A stretch of DNA of 64,000 nt from Roseobacter sp. SK209-2-6. Its GTDB lineage: Bacteria > Pseudomonadota > Alphaproteobacteria > Rhodobacterales > Rhodobacteraceae. A model generated the notes under the pieces. The model saw only the letters and a program-made list of their open reading frames with translations. It was not told the origin of the DNA and ran no database searches. The translations under genes were made by a program, and so were the position numbers. Location of the stretch: contig NZ_AAYC01000017.1 in the NCBI RefSeq assembly GCF_000169455.1, forward strand, positions 19,753 to 83,752, in the 5' to 3' direction. Below, piece after piece: positions 53,797 through 62,385 of the stretch; within the stretch, counting starts at the first letter, position 1; every line of letters starts with the position of its first letter.

Positions 53797-54234
53797 TTAT
53801 TCGGCCTGGTGAAGTCGTTTTGCAAGTACTTGAATGCGTTCTTTCAGAGCAATCAGTTCCACCAGGTCATCGCCCGCAGAGGCAACGATACAACGCGAGA
53901 TCTCGGCTGCTGTCTCTTCCAGGGCCTTTCCCTTCGCTGTCAGACTGACGATCACGCTACGTTCATCTTCCGGGTTGCGGTGGCGCTGCAGAAGCCCTGC
54001 AACCTCCATTCGTTTCAACAGAGGCGTCAGCGTGTTGGTCTCCAGGGTCAGGGCCAGGCCCAGGTCGCCCACCTTGCGGCCGTCCTGCTGCCACAGCGCC
54101 ACCAACACCAGATATTGCGGATAGGTCAGCCCATGTTTCGCCAGGAGCGGACGATAAAGGCGCCCCATCGCGTTATTGGCGGAATAGAGCGCAAAGCAGA
54201 GCAATTCATCAAGGGTCAGGGCACGGTCAAGCAT
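53797..54234 (-). CDS. ohrR: Organic hydroperoxide-responsive repressor OhrR (MarR family)
   Basis: A 145-residue MarR-family repressor. The redox-sensing Cys of the OhrR group lies near the N-terminus in LLCFALYSANNAMGR. The winged helix is GDLGLALTLETNTLTPLLKR with wing DERSVIVSLT. Peroxide oxidation of that Cys releases OhrR from DNA. Divergent from ohr, with two palindromic operators between the genes, so self-control and control of ohr are both likely. Confidence 0.95.
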   Translation of the reverse strand: MLDRALTLDELLCFALYSANNAMGRLYRPLLAKHGLTYPQYLVLVALWQQDGRKVGDLGLALTLETNTLTPLLKRMEVAGLLQRHRNPEDERSVIVSLTAKGKALEETAAEISRCIVASAGDDLVELIALKERIQVLAKRLHQAE

Positions 54235-54244
54235 GGGCTACAAA

Positions 54245-54262
54245 TAAATCGCGCACGATTTA
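54245..54262. promoter_or_regulatory. OhrR operator proximal to ohrR
   Basis: TAAATCGCG followed by CACGATTTA is an 18-base inverted repeat with one mismatch, 11 bases upstream of the ohrR start codon. It shares the ATCGnGCACGAT core with the operator at 54298. Confidence 0.8.
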
Positions 54263-54273
54263 ATCACAAGCCC

Positions 54274-54321
54274 TTGCCAAAATCAAAAGCGCCACCTATT
54301 TATATCGTGCACGATATAAAT
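54274..54321 (+). promoter_or_regulatory. ohr promoter with overlapping OhrR operator
   Basis: TTGCCA (54274-54279) and TATTTA (54297-54302) form a promoter with a 17-base spacer. A perfect 24-base palindrome, ATTTATATCGTG (54298-54309) followed by its complement (54310-54321), covers the -10 box, so OhrR binding would block the polymerase. Confidence 0.85.
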
Positions 54322-54344
54322 CCTCGCAATCGGAGACATTCATC

Positions 54345-54773
54345 ATGGCAATTTCACCTGTCTATACAGCTAAGGGCACAGCAACCGGAGGCCGCAATGG
54401 CCGTGGAACCGTTGAAGAGTCCGGGCTTGATTTGACCCTGGCAACACCCCCTGCCCTTGGTGGCGATGGCAAAGGCAGCAATCCAGAGCAGCTTTTTGCG
54501 GTTGGATATGCCGCCTGCTACATCGGTGCGATGCAATTTGCCGCTGGCCAAGACGACAGCCTTGCCAAAGTTCCGGCAGATATCTCCGTTGACGCCAGCG
54601 TCGGCATTGGGCCGCGCGCCGAAGGCGGCTTTGGCTTGACGGTCACCCTCTCTGTGAAGATGCCAGGGGTGGAGCGCACAGAAGCAGAGCGGCTGGCAGA
54701 AGCTGGCCACAAGATCTGCCCCTACTCCAACGCCCTGCGCGGCAATGTCGAAGTCACAACTGAGGTCGTTTGA
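54345..54773 (+). CDS. ohr: Organic hydroperoxide resistance protein (peroxidase)
   Basis: A 142-residue Ohr/OsmC-family thiol peroxidase that reduces organic hydroperoxides. The two catalytic cysteines are in GYAACYIGAM (about Cys61) and KICPYSNA (about Cys125). Signature start VYTAKGTATGGRNG. Divergent partner of ohrR; induced by organic peroxides through the operator described above. Confidence 0.97.
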   Translation: MAISPVYTAKGTATGGRNGRGTVEESGLDLTLATPPALGGDGKGSNPEQLFAVGYAACYIGAMQFAAGQDDSLAKVPADISVDASVGIGPRAEGGFGLTVTLSVKMPGVERTEAERLAEAGHKICPYSNALRGNVEVTTEVV

Positions 54774-54798
54774 AGCGATCTCTGAAATAGATTTCTCA

Positions 54799-54873
54799 AG
54801 GGGTGCGAGGCTCTGCCTCGCGCTCCGAGGTATTTGACGCCAAATGAAAAAAGCACGGCCCCGGTTTGGGGCC
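54799..54873. terminator. Two hairpins between ohr and ilvE, the second a minus-strand terminator
   Basis: GCGAGGC-tct-GCCTCGC (54805-54821) is a perfect seven-pair hairpin. Then GGCCCC (54857-54862) and GGGGCC (54868-54873) form a stem that, on the minus strand, is followed by GTGCTTTTTT, terminating ilvE. The stretch CTCCGAGGTATTTGACGCC between them resembles dispersed intergenic repeats of Rhodobacteraceae (recalled, not searched). Confidence 0.7.
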
Positions 54874-54904
54874 ACGCTTCATATGTCAGTTCGAGCCTTA
54901 GGCG

Positions 54905-55771
54905 TCAGCTGCGGACAAGCTTCTCGTAGTCTTCAGCGATCTCACGCGTCAGGGCGCCGACTTCGAAGGTATAGGGGCCGATCTCGCCAACCGGAGTGAC
55001 CTCGGCAGCGGTCCCGGTCAGCCAGCACTGCTCGAAGCCTTCCATCTCTTCCGGCTTGATCCGGCGCTCATGCACGGTGATGCCCTTGTCTTTCAGCATC
55101 TGAATCACAGTCTGGCGGGTGATGCCATTGAGGAAGCAATCCGCCAGCGGGGTATGGACCTCGCCGTCCTTGACAAAGAAGACATTGGCGCCAGTAGCCT
55201 CGGCGACATAGCCGCGCCAGTCCATGAACAAGGCGTCCGAGCAGCCTTTGGCTTCGGCTTTATGCTTGGAGATGGTGCAGATCATGTAGAGGCCCGCTGC
55301 TTTGGCATGGACCGGGATGGTCTCAGGGCTTGGGCGCTTGTATTCCGCGATGTCGAGCTTGGCGCCTTTCATCTTGGCATCACCATAGTAGGCACCCCAG
55401 CCCCAGACGGCGACTGCCATGCGCACCGGGTTCTTAGCAGAGGCCACGCCCATATCCTCACCCGAACCACGCCAGACCAGGGCACGGATATAAGCATCCT
55501 CCAGGCCAGAGGCCTTCAACGCCGCTTCCTTGGCGGCCTCGATCTCATCAACCGAATAGGGCATCGGCATGTCCAGCGCCTCGGCAGAGGCGACCAGACG
55601 CTCGGAATGCTCCCGGCTTTTGAAGATCTTGCCGCTATAGGCGCGCTCACCTTCGAACACGGAAGAGGCGTAGTGCATGGCATGGGTCAAGATATGCACC
55701 TTGGCATCCCGCCAATCCACCAGCTCTCCATCCATCCAGATCACGCCGTCGCGGTCATCATATCCAGCCAT
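54905..55771 (-). CDS. ilvE: Branched-chain amino acid aminotransferase
   Basis: A 288-residue class IV PLP aminotransferase catalysing the last step of Val, Leu and Ile synthesis. Segments typical of the family: DGVIWMDGELVDWRDAKVHI, THAMHYASSVFEGERAY, YKRPSPETIPVHAKAAGLYM with the PLP lysine in the HAKAAG run, and GEIGPYTFEVGALT. Divergent from the petP-petR pair across about 160 bases. Confidence 0.95.
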   Translation of the reverse strand: MAGYDDRDGVIWMDGELVDWRDAKVHILTHAMHYASSVFEGERAYSGKIFKSREHSERLVASAEALDMPMPYSVDEIEAAKEAALKASGLEDAYIRALVWRGSGEDMGVASAKNPVRMAVAVWGWGAYYGDAKMKGAKLDIAEYKRPSPETIPVHAKAAGLYMICTISKHKAEAKGCSDALFMDWRGYVAEATGANVFFVKDGEVHTPLADCFLNGITRQTVIQMLKDKGITVHERRIKPEEMEGFEQCWLTGTAAEVTPVGEIGPYTFEVGALTREIAEDYEKLVRS

Positions 55772-55932
55772 CCCGCAGCCTCCTCAAGCAGGTTGAATTT
55801 CAATAATTGCGCAAGAAAAGTCCGATACGGACATATTATTGCGCCAAAGCTGCGATTCGATACATCTTCACTCTTGGAATGTCAACAACGCTGACATAAA
55901 CTACAGGCAAGCAAAAACAACAGGAGGGCGCC

Positions 55933-56445
55933 ATGGCGGAAGGACGCTCAGGGCAGGGATTTGGCGGCGAGAGCCTGCTCTTTCTTACAGATGAACAGCT
56001 ACGTCAGGGGATCGAGGCAATGTTCTTTGCCTATAGCGGCTTCACCTCTGATCCGGACCGGATACTGGCGGAAATCTCTTATGGGCGCGCGCATCACCGG
56101 GCGATCCATTTTATCAATCGCGCCCCTGGCACCACGGTCAACAACCTCCTCTCCATCCTTGGGGTAACCAAACAATCCCTGAACCGGGTCTTGCGCACCC
56201 TGATCAGCGATGGATTGGTTGAAAGCCGGGTTGGCATTTCGGACAAGCGTGAACGGCATCTCTTTCTGACCACCGAAGGCAAAGCTCTGGAGGCCAAACT
56301 CTCCAACACCCAAAGGGCCCGCATGCGCGCCGCCTATAAGGATGCCGGGCCGGAAGCGGTGCAAGGGTTTAAAAAGGTGCTGGAGGCTATGATGGATGCG
56401 GATATGCGCCGGGCCTATAACAATCTGCGAGAAAACGGACAATGA
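55933..56445 (+). CDS. petP: MarR-family regulator PetP
   Basis: A 170-residue MarR-family protein with a winged helix (NNLLSILGVTKQSLNRVLRTL, then GLVESRVGISDKRERHLFLT). Its overlap by four bases with an OmpR-type response regulator gene is the arrangement known in Rhodobacter capsulatus as petP-petR, where the pair lies upstream of petABC. Here petABC is about 17 kb away, so the symbol rests on the pairing. The start has GGAGGG upstream. Confidence 0.85.
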   Translation: MAEGRSGQGFGGESLLFLTDEQLRQGIEAMFFAYSGFTSDPDRILAEISYGRAHHRAIHFINRAPGTTVNNLLSILGVTKQSLNRVLRTLISDGLVESRVGISDKRERHLFLTTEGKALEAKLSNTQRARMRAAYKDAGPEAVQGFKKVLEAMMDADMRRAYNNLRENGQ

Positions 56446-57143
56446 GCACCTTTGATTCCCATTTGCTGATCATTGACGATGACGAGCGCATCCGTGGTCT
56501 ACTGAAAAAATTTCTGATCCGTTCAGGTTTTTTGGTCTCTGCTGCGCGGGATGCCGCCCATGCCCGCCGGGTTCTTGGCGGGCTCGATTTTGACCTGATC
56601 ATCATGGACGTAATGATGCCAGGAGAAGACGGGATCTCCCTCACCCGCTCCTTGCGTGAAACCATGGCGACTCCGATTTTGCTGCTTACCGCCAAAGGCG
56701 ATACTGACGATCGTATTGCCGGGCTGGAGGCCGGTGCGGATGACTATCTGCCCAAGCCTTTTGAACCCAAAGAGCTGCTGCTCAGAGTCAATGCAATCCT
56801 GCGCCGGGTTCCGGATACCACCGCGCAGGATAGCGCGCCAAAGGTTTTGCATCTGGGCCAGATCCGCTATGATATCGAGCGGGGCGAGATGTGGCAGGGC
56901 GATGATCTGGTACGTCTAACCGGCACCGAAAGCCAATTGATGAAAATCTTCTCTGCCTGTCCCGGTGAACCGGTCTCTAGGACAAAGCTGGTGGAGGATC
57001 TCGGTAGAGACAGAGGCCAAGCGCAGGAGCGCGCGGTGGATGTGCAAATCACCCGTCTACGTCGAAAAATCGAACCCAACCCGAAACAGCCGCAATATCT
57101 GCAAACGGTGCGCGGGGCGGGCTATATGCTGGCTCCAGATTGA
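56442..57143 (+). CDS. petR: OmpR-family response regulator PetR
   Basis: A 233-residue response regulator: receiver domain with acidic pocket DDDE (IIDDDERIRG), acceptor Asp in LIIMDVMMPGEDG (about Asp54), Thr in LLTAKGD and Lys in PKPFEPKELL, then an OmpR winged helix (ERAVDVQITRLRRKIEPNPKQPQYLQTVRGAGY). Translationally coupled to petP. No sensor kinase is next to it; in R. capsulatus the cognate kinase is likewise not adjacent. Confidence 0.92.
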   Translation: MSTFDSHLLIIDDDERIRGLLKKFLIRSGFLVSAARDAAHARRVLGGLDFDLIIMDVMMPGEDGISLTRSLRETMATPILLLTAKGDTDDRIAGLEAGADDYLPKPFEPKELLLRVNAILRRVPDTTAQDSAPKVLHLGQIRYDIERGEMWQGDDLVRLTGTESQLMKIFSACPGEPVSRTKLVEDLGRDRGQAQERAVDVQITRLRRKIEPNPKQPQYLQTVRGAGYMLAPD

Positions 57144-57353
57144 GCGAGCAGGTGGAATTTCTCCTTTTCGTGCCTAAATTCAACTCGCAAAGTGTAAAAA
57201 GCTCCCCCTCTTGGACTTTGCGCTATATTGTTTTTGTCCGAACCGTTTGGGCTATTTCATAGGCGTCGGAAACTCGCCACAAGTCCATGCGTTAAAACAA
57301 AAAAGCATCAGCTGAAGAGACTCAGCAGATGCGCGTAACCCGGAGGGATGGAA

Positions 57354-57842
57354 ATGAAAATCTCAAAAGCCGCTTTGTTTGTGGCCTGCATGCTGCCGCT
57401 CGGCGCTGCCGCTCAAGAGTTGGAATACTGGGGCGAAGCCGGCGGTTGGGACGTGATGGTCGACCCTTCCCTGGGCTACGGCTGCCTGATCCAGGCCGCG
57501 TATCAAGACGGTTCTGTTGTGCGCATCGGTTTCGACCGCAATCAGGGCAACGGCTATGTTGCGGCCTTCAACGAGGCCTGGGGCGGCATCGAAGAGGGTG
57601 AAAACTACCCCATCGTCTTTGCACTCGACGGCCAGGATTATGATGGCGAAGCCAAGGGCATTTATCTGAACGGCGTGCCGGGTGCGGATATCGCCTTTGA
57701 CAACCCGGACTTCCTGTTCGACCTGGCCAAGAAATACACCATGACGCTCTATAATGAGCACGGCGAGGTCATGGCCATCGATCTGGAAGGGTCCTATGTC
57801 GGGCTCGAGGCGACCATCGCCTGCCAGGAAGAAATGGGCTGA
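57354..57842 (+). CDS. Secreted protein of unknown function
   Basis: A 162-residue protein from the ATG at 57354, seven bases after GGAGG; the ATG at 57348 is too close to that site. A signal peptide (MKISKAALFVACMLPLGAAAQ) is followed by an acidic, probably beta-rich domain (GGWDVMVDPSLGYGCLIQA, NYPIVFALDGQDYDGE) with two cysteines (one near the start, CLIQ, and one near the end, CQEE) that may form a disulfide. I do not recognise the family. A strong terminator follows. Confidence 0.8.
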   Translation: MKISKAALFVACMLPLGAAAQELEYWGEAGGWDVMVDPSLGYGCLIQAAYQDGSVVRIGFDRNQGNGYVAAFNEAWGGIEEGENYPIVFALDGQDYDGEAKGIYLNGVPGADIAFDNPDFLFDLAKKYTMTLYNEHGEVMAIDLEGSYVGLEATIACQEEMG

Positions 57843-57888
57843 CACAGCTCGCAGGGCTGTTTTGCAGCTTTGCAACTTGTGATTTCAA

Positions 57889-57930
57889 GCGGATGCGCCC
57901 TAAAATCCGGCGCATCCGCTTTTCTTTTTG
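57889..57930 (+). terminator. Strong intrinsic terminator
   Basis: GCGGATGCGCC (57889-57899) and GGCGCATCCGC (57909-57919) form a perfect 11-pair stem with a nine-base loop, followed by TTTTCTTTTT. It ends the secreted-protein gene and shows that the deacetylase-like gene must start downstream, at 57956. Confidence 0.93.
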
Positions 57931-57955
57931 GCCCGCCATTTTGGACATTTCGCTC

Positions 57956-58882
57956 ATGACCACCGCTTTGATCACCCATGCCGACTGCCTGCAGCATGTT
58001 ACCCCCGAAGGCCACCCCGAACAGGTGGCGCGGCTGGAGCATATCCTGCACGCGCTGGAACCCCTGGATCTGGCGCGCTACACGGCACCGCTGGCCGCAG
58101 AGGATGATATCCTGCGCATCCACCCGGCAGGCTATTTGAGCGGGCTGCGCAAGGCCCGCCCGCAGGAGGGCTTTGCCCAGATTGATGGCGATACCTACAT
58201 GTCTCCGGGCTCTATCGATGCGGCCTTCCGCGCTGCCGGCGCCGTTTTGAAAGCGGTTGATCTGGTGATGGCCGGTGACGCGGGCAATGCCTTTGCCGCG
58301 ATCCGGCCACCCGGCCACCATGCCGAAACCGAAACCGCCATGGGGTTCTGCCTTTTTGGCAACGCGGCCCTGGCAGCAAAACATGCGCTGGACCACCACG
58401 GGCTGTCCCGTGTGGCAGTTGTGGATTTCGACGTCCACCACGGCAATGGCACCCAGGATCTCCTATGGGCTGAGCCCCGCGCCCTGGTGGTGACCAGCCA
58501 GCAGATGCCGCTTTGGCCCGGCACTGGCCGCCCAGAAGAAGACGGCGCGCATGACAATATACTGAACATTCCCCTGGCACCCGGATCTGGCCGTGCTGAG
58601 ATGCAGGCCGCCTATGAGGGCCAGGCCTTCCCACGCCTGCGCGCCTTCAAGCCGGAGCTGATCATCATCTCCGCCGGCTTTGACGCCCATCAGGACGACC
58701 CGCTGGCCAGCCTCAACTGGAGCACCGGTGATTTCGCCTGGATCACTGCGGAACTTTGCAAGCTGGCACAAGAGCTGTGCCAGGGCCGTATCGTCTCGAC
58801 TTTGGAGGGCGGATATGATCTGAACGCGCTGGCAGCGGCAACCCGCGCCCATGTGGAAGAATTGATAAAGGCAGCGTCATGA
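57956..58882 (+). CDS. Histone deacetylase-family (acetylpolyamine/amide hydrolase-like) protein
   Basis: A 308-residue member of the arginase/HDAC superfamily. Active-site elements are intact: RPPGHHAE, DFDVHHGNGTQ (zinc Asp and His), SAGFDAHQDDP and LEGGYDL. Bacterial members deacetylate small molecules such as polyamines, or act on proteins; the substrate here is unknown. The ATG at 57956 is chosen because the upstream frame contains a terminator. The stop overlaps xseB. Confidence 0.92.
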   Translation: MTTALITHADCLQHVTPEGHPEQVARLEHILHALEPLDLARYTAPLAAEDDILRIHPAGYLSGLRKARPQEGFAQIDGDTYMSPGSIDAAFRAAGAVLKAVDLVMAGDAGNAFAAIRPPGHHAETETAMGFCLFGNAALAAKHALDHHGLSRVAVVDFDVHHGNGTQDLLWAEPRALVVTSQQMPLWPGTGRPEEDGAHDNILNIPLAPGSGRAEMQAAYEGQAFPRLRAFKPELIIISAGFDAHQDDPLASLNWSTGDFAWITAELCKLAQELCQGRIVSTLEGGYDLNALAAATRAHVEELIKAAS

Positions 58883-59130
58883 GTGAACCCACCGTCCCCT
58901 CCGTTGAAGAGATGAGCTTTGAGCAGGCCATGCGGGAGCTGGAATCCGTGGTGGACCAGCTGGAGCGCGGCGATGTGGCGCTGGATGCCTCCATCGCGCT
59001 TTATGAGCGCGGCGCGGCACTGAAGAAACGCTGCGAGGATGAGCTGAAGCGCGCCGAGGAAAAGGTCGCGGCGATCACGCTGGATGCAGGCGGTGCGGCC
59101 GTGGGAACGCAGCCTTTGGACGCAGGCTAA
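58879..59130 (+). CDS. xseB: Exodeoxyribonuclease VII small subunit
   Basis: An 83-residue helical protein with the XseB signature SFEQAMRELESVVDQLERGD and YERGAALKKRCEDELKRAE. It forms the nuclease with XseA, which degrades single-stranded DNA. It overlaps the deacetylase-like gene by four bases and is five bases from ispA, the usual xseB-ispA-dxs order. Confidence 0.95.
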   Translation: MSEPTVPSVEEMSFEQAMRELESVVDQLERGDVALDASIALYERGAALKKRCEDELKRAEEKVAAITLDAGGAAVGTQPLDAG

Positions 59131-59135
59131 CCCCA

Positions 59136-60017
59136 ATGAATGCAGAGATACCGCAGATGCAGGGTTTTGCGAGTGCATTGAAGGCGAGCCAGAGCATGAT
59201 CTCGGCCCACCTCGAAAATCGTCTGGCAGGTGAAGACAACCTGCACCAGGCCATGCGCTACGCCCTGAAGGGTGGCAAGATGCTGCGCGGGTTTCTCGTC
59301 CTGGAAAGCGCGCGCCTGCACGGCGTATCACAAAAAGTGGCTCTGGATGCCGCTCTGGCCATCGAGTGTCTGCACGCCTATTCGCTGGCCCATGACGATC
59401 TCCCGTGCATGGATGATGACGATCTGCGCCGTGGCCAACCGACCCTGCACCGCAAATGGGATGAGGCCATGGCGGTACTGGCAGGTGACAGCCTGCAGTG
59501 CTTTGCCTTTGAGCTTTTGTCCAATCCGGATATGGGCCCCAATGCCCTGTCGCTCATCCGGGATCTGGCGAAATCCGCAGGTAAGGACGGGATGGTATCC
59601 GGACAAATGTTGGATATCGCAGCCGAAACCGCGGAAACCCCACTGACGCTGGAACAGATTTCACTCCTGCAGGCGCGCAAAACCGGTTGCCTGATCGAAT
59701 GGTCCGCAAGTGCGGGTGCCGTGCTGGCTGGTGCCGATAGTACCCCCCTGCGGCAATACGCAACGGCCCTTGGCCTTGCCTTTCAGATTGCTGACGACAT
59801 CTTGGATGTTGAGGGGGACGTGCAAAAGGTGGGCAAAGCGGTGCGCAAAGACGCAAATGCCGGCAAGGCCACCTTTGTATCCCTTTTGGGATTGGATACA
59901 GCCAAGACACGCGCCCGAACCCTGTGTGAAGAAGCCTGCGCCGCCCTTGCCCCCTATGGAGAGCAGGGTGAATGCTTGAAGGAAGCCGCCCGCTTCGTTA
60001 TTTCGCGCGACAGTTAA
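59136..60017 (+). CDS. ispA: Farnesyl/geranyl diphosphate synthase
   Basis: A 293-residue prenyl transferase that condenses IPP with allylic diphosphates. The first Asp-rich motif is HDDLPCMDDDDLRRG and the second DDILDVEGD; GGKMLRGFLV carries the diphosphate-binding Lys-Arg pair. It lies between xseB and dxs and supplies farnesyl diphosphate for quinone tails and undecaprenol (and carotenoids if present). Confidence 0.95.
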   Translation: MNAEIPQMQGFASALKASQSMISAHLENRLAGEDNLHQAMRYALKGGKMLRGFLVLESARLHGVSQKVALDAALAIECLHAYSLAHDDLPCMDDDDLRRGQPTLHRKWDEAMAVLAGDSLQCFAFELLSNPDMGPNALSLIRDLAKSAGKDGMVSGQMLDIAAETAETPLTLEQISLLQARKTGCLIEWSASAGAVLAGADSTPLRQYATALGLAFQIADDILDVEGDVQKVGKAVRKDANAGKATFVSLLGLDTAKTRARTLCEEACAALAPYGEQGECLKEAARFVISRDS

Positions 60018-60059
60018 CCGGCGCAACGCCCCTTTTTTGGCGCAGCCCAAGGAGAGACC

Positions 60060-61988
60060 ATGTCCGACCGGCCCAATACTCCGCTTCTGGATCAGATCGC
60101 CCGCCCCGCGGATATGAAAGGGCTGAGTGATGCGCAATTGGTGCAGCTCGCGCATGAATTGCGGCAGGAGACCATCTCTGCTGTTTCCGTCACCGGTGGT
60201 CACTTGGGTGCGGGCCTGGGCGTGGTCGAACTGACTGTGGCACTGCACGCGGTCTTTGACACTCCCCGGGATAAACTGATCTGGGACGTCTCGCACCAGT
60301 GCTATCCCCATAAGATCCTGACCGAGCGGCGCGATCGCATCCGCACCCTGCGGATGAAAGAGGGGCTTTCCGGTTTCACCAAACGCTCTGAATCGCCCTA
60401 TGACCCTTTTGGGGCTGCCCATAGTTCCACCTCGATCAGCGCAGCCCTAGGCTTTTCCGTTGCACGCGACCTGGGCGGCGTCATCCCAGAGGGCAATGGC
60501 GATGCCATCGCCGTGATTGGCGATGGATCCATGTCGGCAGGCATGGCCTTTGAGGCGATGAACAACGCGGGCCACCTGAACAAACGCCTCTTTGTGGTGC
60601 TGAACGACAATGAGATGTCCATCGCTCCACCCGTGGGGGCACTCTCCTCCTACCTGTCGCGGCTTTATGCGGAGGAACCATTCCAAGAGCTGAAGGCTGT
60701 GGCCAAGGGTGCGGCCTCTTTGCTGCCGGAACCCTTCCGGGAGGGCGCCAAGCGCGCCAAGGATATGCTCAAAGGCATGGCCGTGGGTGGCACCCTGTTT
60801 GAGAGCCTTGGTTTCTCCTACCTTGGCCCCATCGATGGCCATGACATGGACCAGCTCTTGCCAGTGCTGCGTACGCTAAAGGCGCGCGCAACCGGCCCTG
60901 TGCTCATTCACGTCCTGACCAAAAAAGGCAAGGGCTATGGCCCCGCTGAAACGGCCCGCGACAAGGGCCACGCGACGGCCAAATTCGATGTCCTCACGGG
61001 CAAGCAGCATAAAGCGCCCTCGAACGCGCCCTCTTATACCTCGGTCTTTGGCAATGAGCTGGTGAAACTCGCCGCCAAGGATGACAAGATCTGCGCCGTC
61101 ACCGCCGCCATGCCCGATGGCACCGGCCTGGCGCTGATGGCAGAGCGCTATCCGTCCCGCACTTTTGATGTCGGCATTGCCGAGCAGCATGGGGTGACCT
61201 TCGCAGGCGCCCTGGCGGCAGGCGGTATGAAGCCCTTCTGTGCGATGTATTCCACCTTTTTGCAGCGTGGCTATGACCAGGTAGTGCATGACGTGGCCCT
61301 GCAGGGGCTGCCGGTGCGTTTTGCCATCGACCGCGCTGGTCTGGTTGGCGCGGATGGCGCCACCCATGCGGGAAGCTTTGATATTGGCTTTTTGGCCAAT
61401 CTGCCCAGCATGGTGGTCATGGCCGCCGCCGATGAGGCGGAGTTAGTCCATATGGTTGCCACCGCCGCTGCCTATGACGACGGCCCCATTGCTTTCCGCT
61501 ATCCGCGTGGTGAAGGCGAAGGCGTCGAGATGCCAGAGGAGCCGCAGATCCTGGAGATCGGCAAGAGCCGCATGATCCAGGAAGGTGCGCGCGTGGCACT
61601 CCTGTCCTTTGGCACCCGTCTGGGTGAAACCCGCAAGGCCGCCGAAGCACTCTCTGCAAAAGGGATCACACCGACCATCGTGGATGCCCGCTTTGCCAAG
61701 CCGCTTGACCGGGAAATGATCCTCGACCTTGCGGCCAATCACGAAGCGCTCATTACCATCGAAGAGGGCGCCGTGGGCGGCTTTGGCTCCCATGTGGCGC
61801 AGCTCCTGTCGGACGAAGGCATCTTTGACCGGGGCTTTAAGTTCCGCTCCATGGTGCTACCCGACAGCTTCATTGACCAGGCCAGCCCCAAGGACATGTA
61901 TGAAGCCGCCGCCATGAACGCCCCGCAGATCGAAGCCAAGGTACTGGAAGTTCTGGGTGTGGCGACGCTGGGTGAAAAGCGTGCGTAA
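60060..61988 (+). CDS. dxs: 1-deoxy-D-xylulose-5-phosphate synthase
   Basis: A 642-residue thiamine-diphosphate enzyme, first step of the MEP isoprenoid pathway. ThDP-binding features: [18 protein letters not shown] with the following NDNEMSI, the His of [12 protein letters not shown], and the transketolase-type segment [21 protein letters not shown]. The 3' end leads into a small gene of unknown function. Normal length and start (AAGGAGAG upstream). Confidence 0.98.
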   Translation: MSDRPNTPLLDQIARPADMKGLSDAQLVQLAHELRQETISAVSVTGGHLGAGLGVVELTVALHAVFDTPRDKLIWDVSHQCYPHKILTERRDRIRTLRMKEGLSGFTKRSESPYDPFGAAHSSTSISAALGFSVARDLGGVIPEGNGDAIAVIGDGSMSAGMAFEAMNNAGHLNKRLFVVLNDNEMSIAPPVGALSSYLSRLYAEEPFQELKAVAKGAASLLPEPFREGAKRAKDMLKGMAVGGTLFESLGFSYLGPIDGHDMDQLLPVLRTLKARATGPVLIHVLTKKGKGYGPAETARDKGHATAKFDVLTGKQHKAPSNAPSYTSVFGNELVKLAAKDDKICAVTAAMPDGTGLALMAERYPSRTFDVGIAEQHGVTFAGALAAGGMKPFCAMYSTFLQRGYDQVVHDVALQGLPVRFAIDRAGLVGADGATHAGSFDIGFLANLPSMVVMAAADEAELVHMVATAAAYDDGPIAFRYPRGEGEGVEMPEEPQILEIGKSRMIQEGARVALLSFGTRLGETRKAAEALSAKGITPTIVDARFAKPLDREMILDLAANHEALITIEEGAVGGFGSHVAQLLSDEGIFDRGFKFRSMVLPDSFIDQASPKDMYEAAAMNAPQIEAKVLEVLGVATLGEKRA

Positions 61989-62061
61989 GATGGGTCGGGA
62001 AGAAAACCGCGATCACGCGACCACTCTTCCCGATGCATTCAAACCTGACCGCTCCCGGATA

Positions 62062-62343
62062 ATGTACATTGAAGACAAGTCCGAAGGTCTGAATGGACCC
62101 GCAAGAATTGGCCGGGTCTACTTCTCAAGATCGGGCAAGTCGCTCTACTACCAAAGCAAAGTTTTCCAGAGTCTCAAGGGTTCAGGCTTCAAGGCAAATT
62201 ACTTTGATGTGGATACCGGGGATCACTTCTGGATTTCCGGCCCGCGCAAAGATCAGAATGACAGACTGTACGGCGGTTTTCGCGACGTGGAGATTGATGA
62301 TGATGTCCAGGACGAATACGCCGAACTAATTCAAGCAGGTTAA
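62062..62343 (+). CDS. Small conserved protein of unknown function
   Basis: A 93-residue protein if it starts at the ATG 62062 (MYIEDKSEGLNGPARIGRVY); an ATG at 61990 would add 24 less conserved residues. The core SRSGKSLYYQSKVFQSLKG and ANYFDVDTGDHFWISGPRKD is compact, beta-rich and aromatic. I have seen similar short proteins, sometimes misnamed as DXP synthase because of adjacency, but no function is established. It follows dxs directly, which may be only positional. Confidence 0.7.
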   Translation: MYIEDKSEGLNGPARIGRVYFSRSGKSLYYQSKVFQSLKGSGFKANYFDVDTGDHFWISGPRKDQNDRLYGGFRDVEIDDDVQDEYAELIQAG

Positions 62344-62385
62344 CGGAACCCAGATAGGGCGTTGCGCTGCAAGCACACCTGGGCG

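Noticed and set aside
57893..57955. Upstream start for the deacetylase-like gene
   Set aside because: This stretch contains a strong terminator hairpin and T-run, so the added residues are not real coding sequence.
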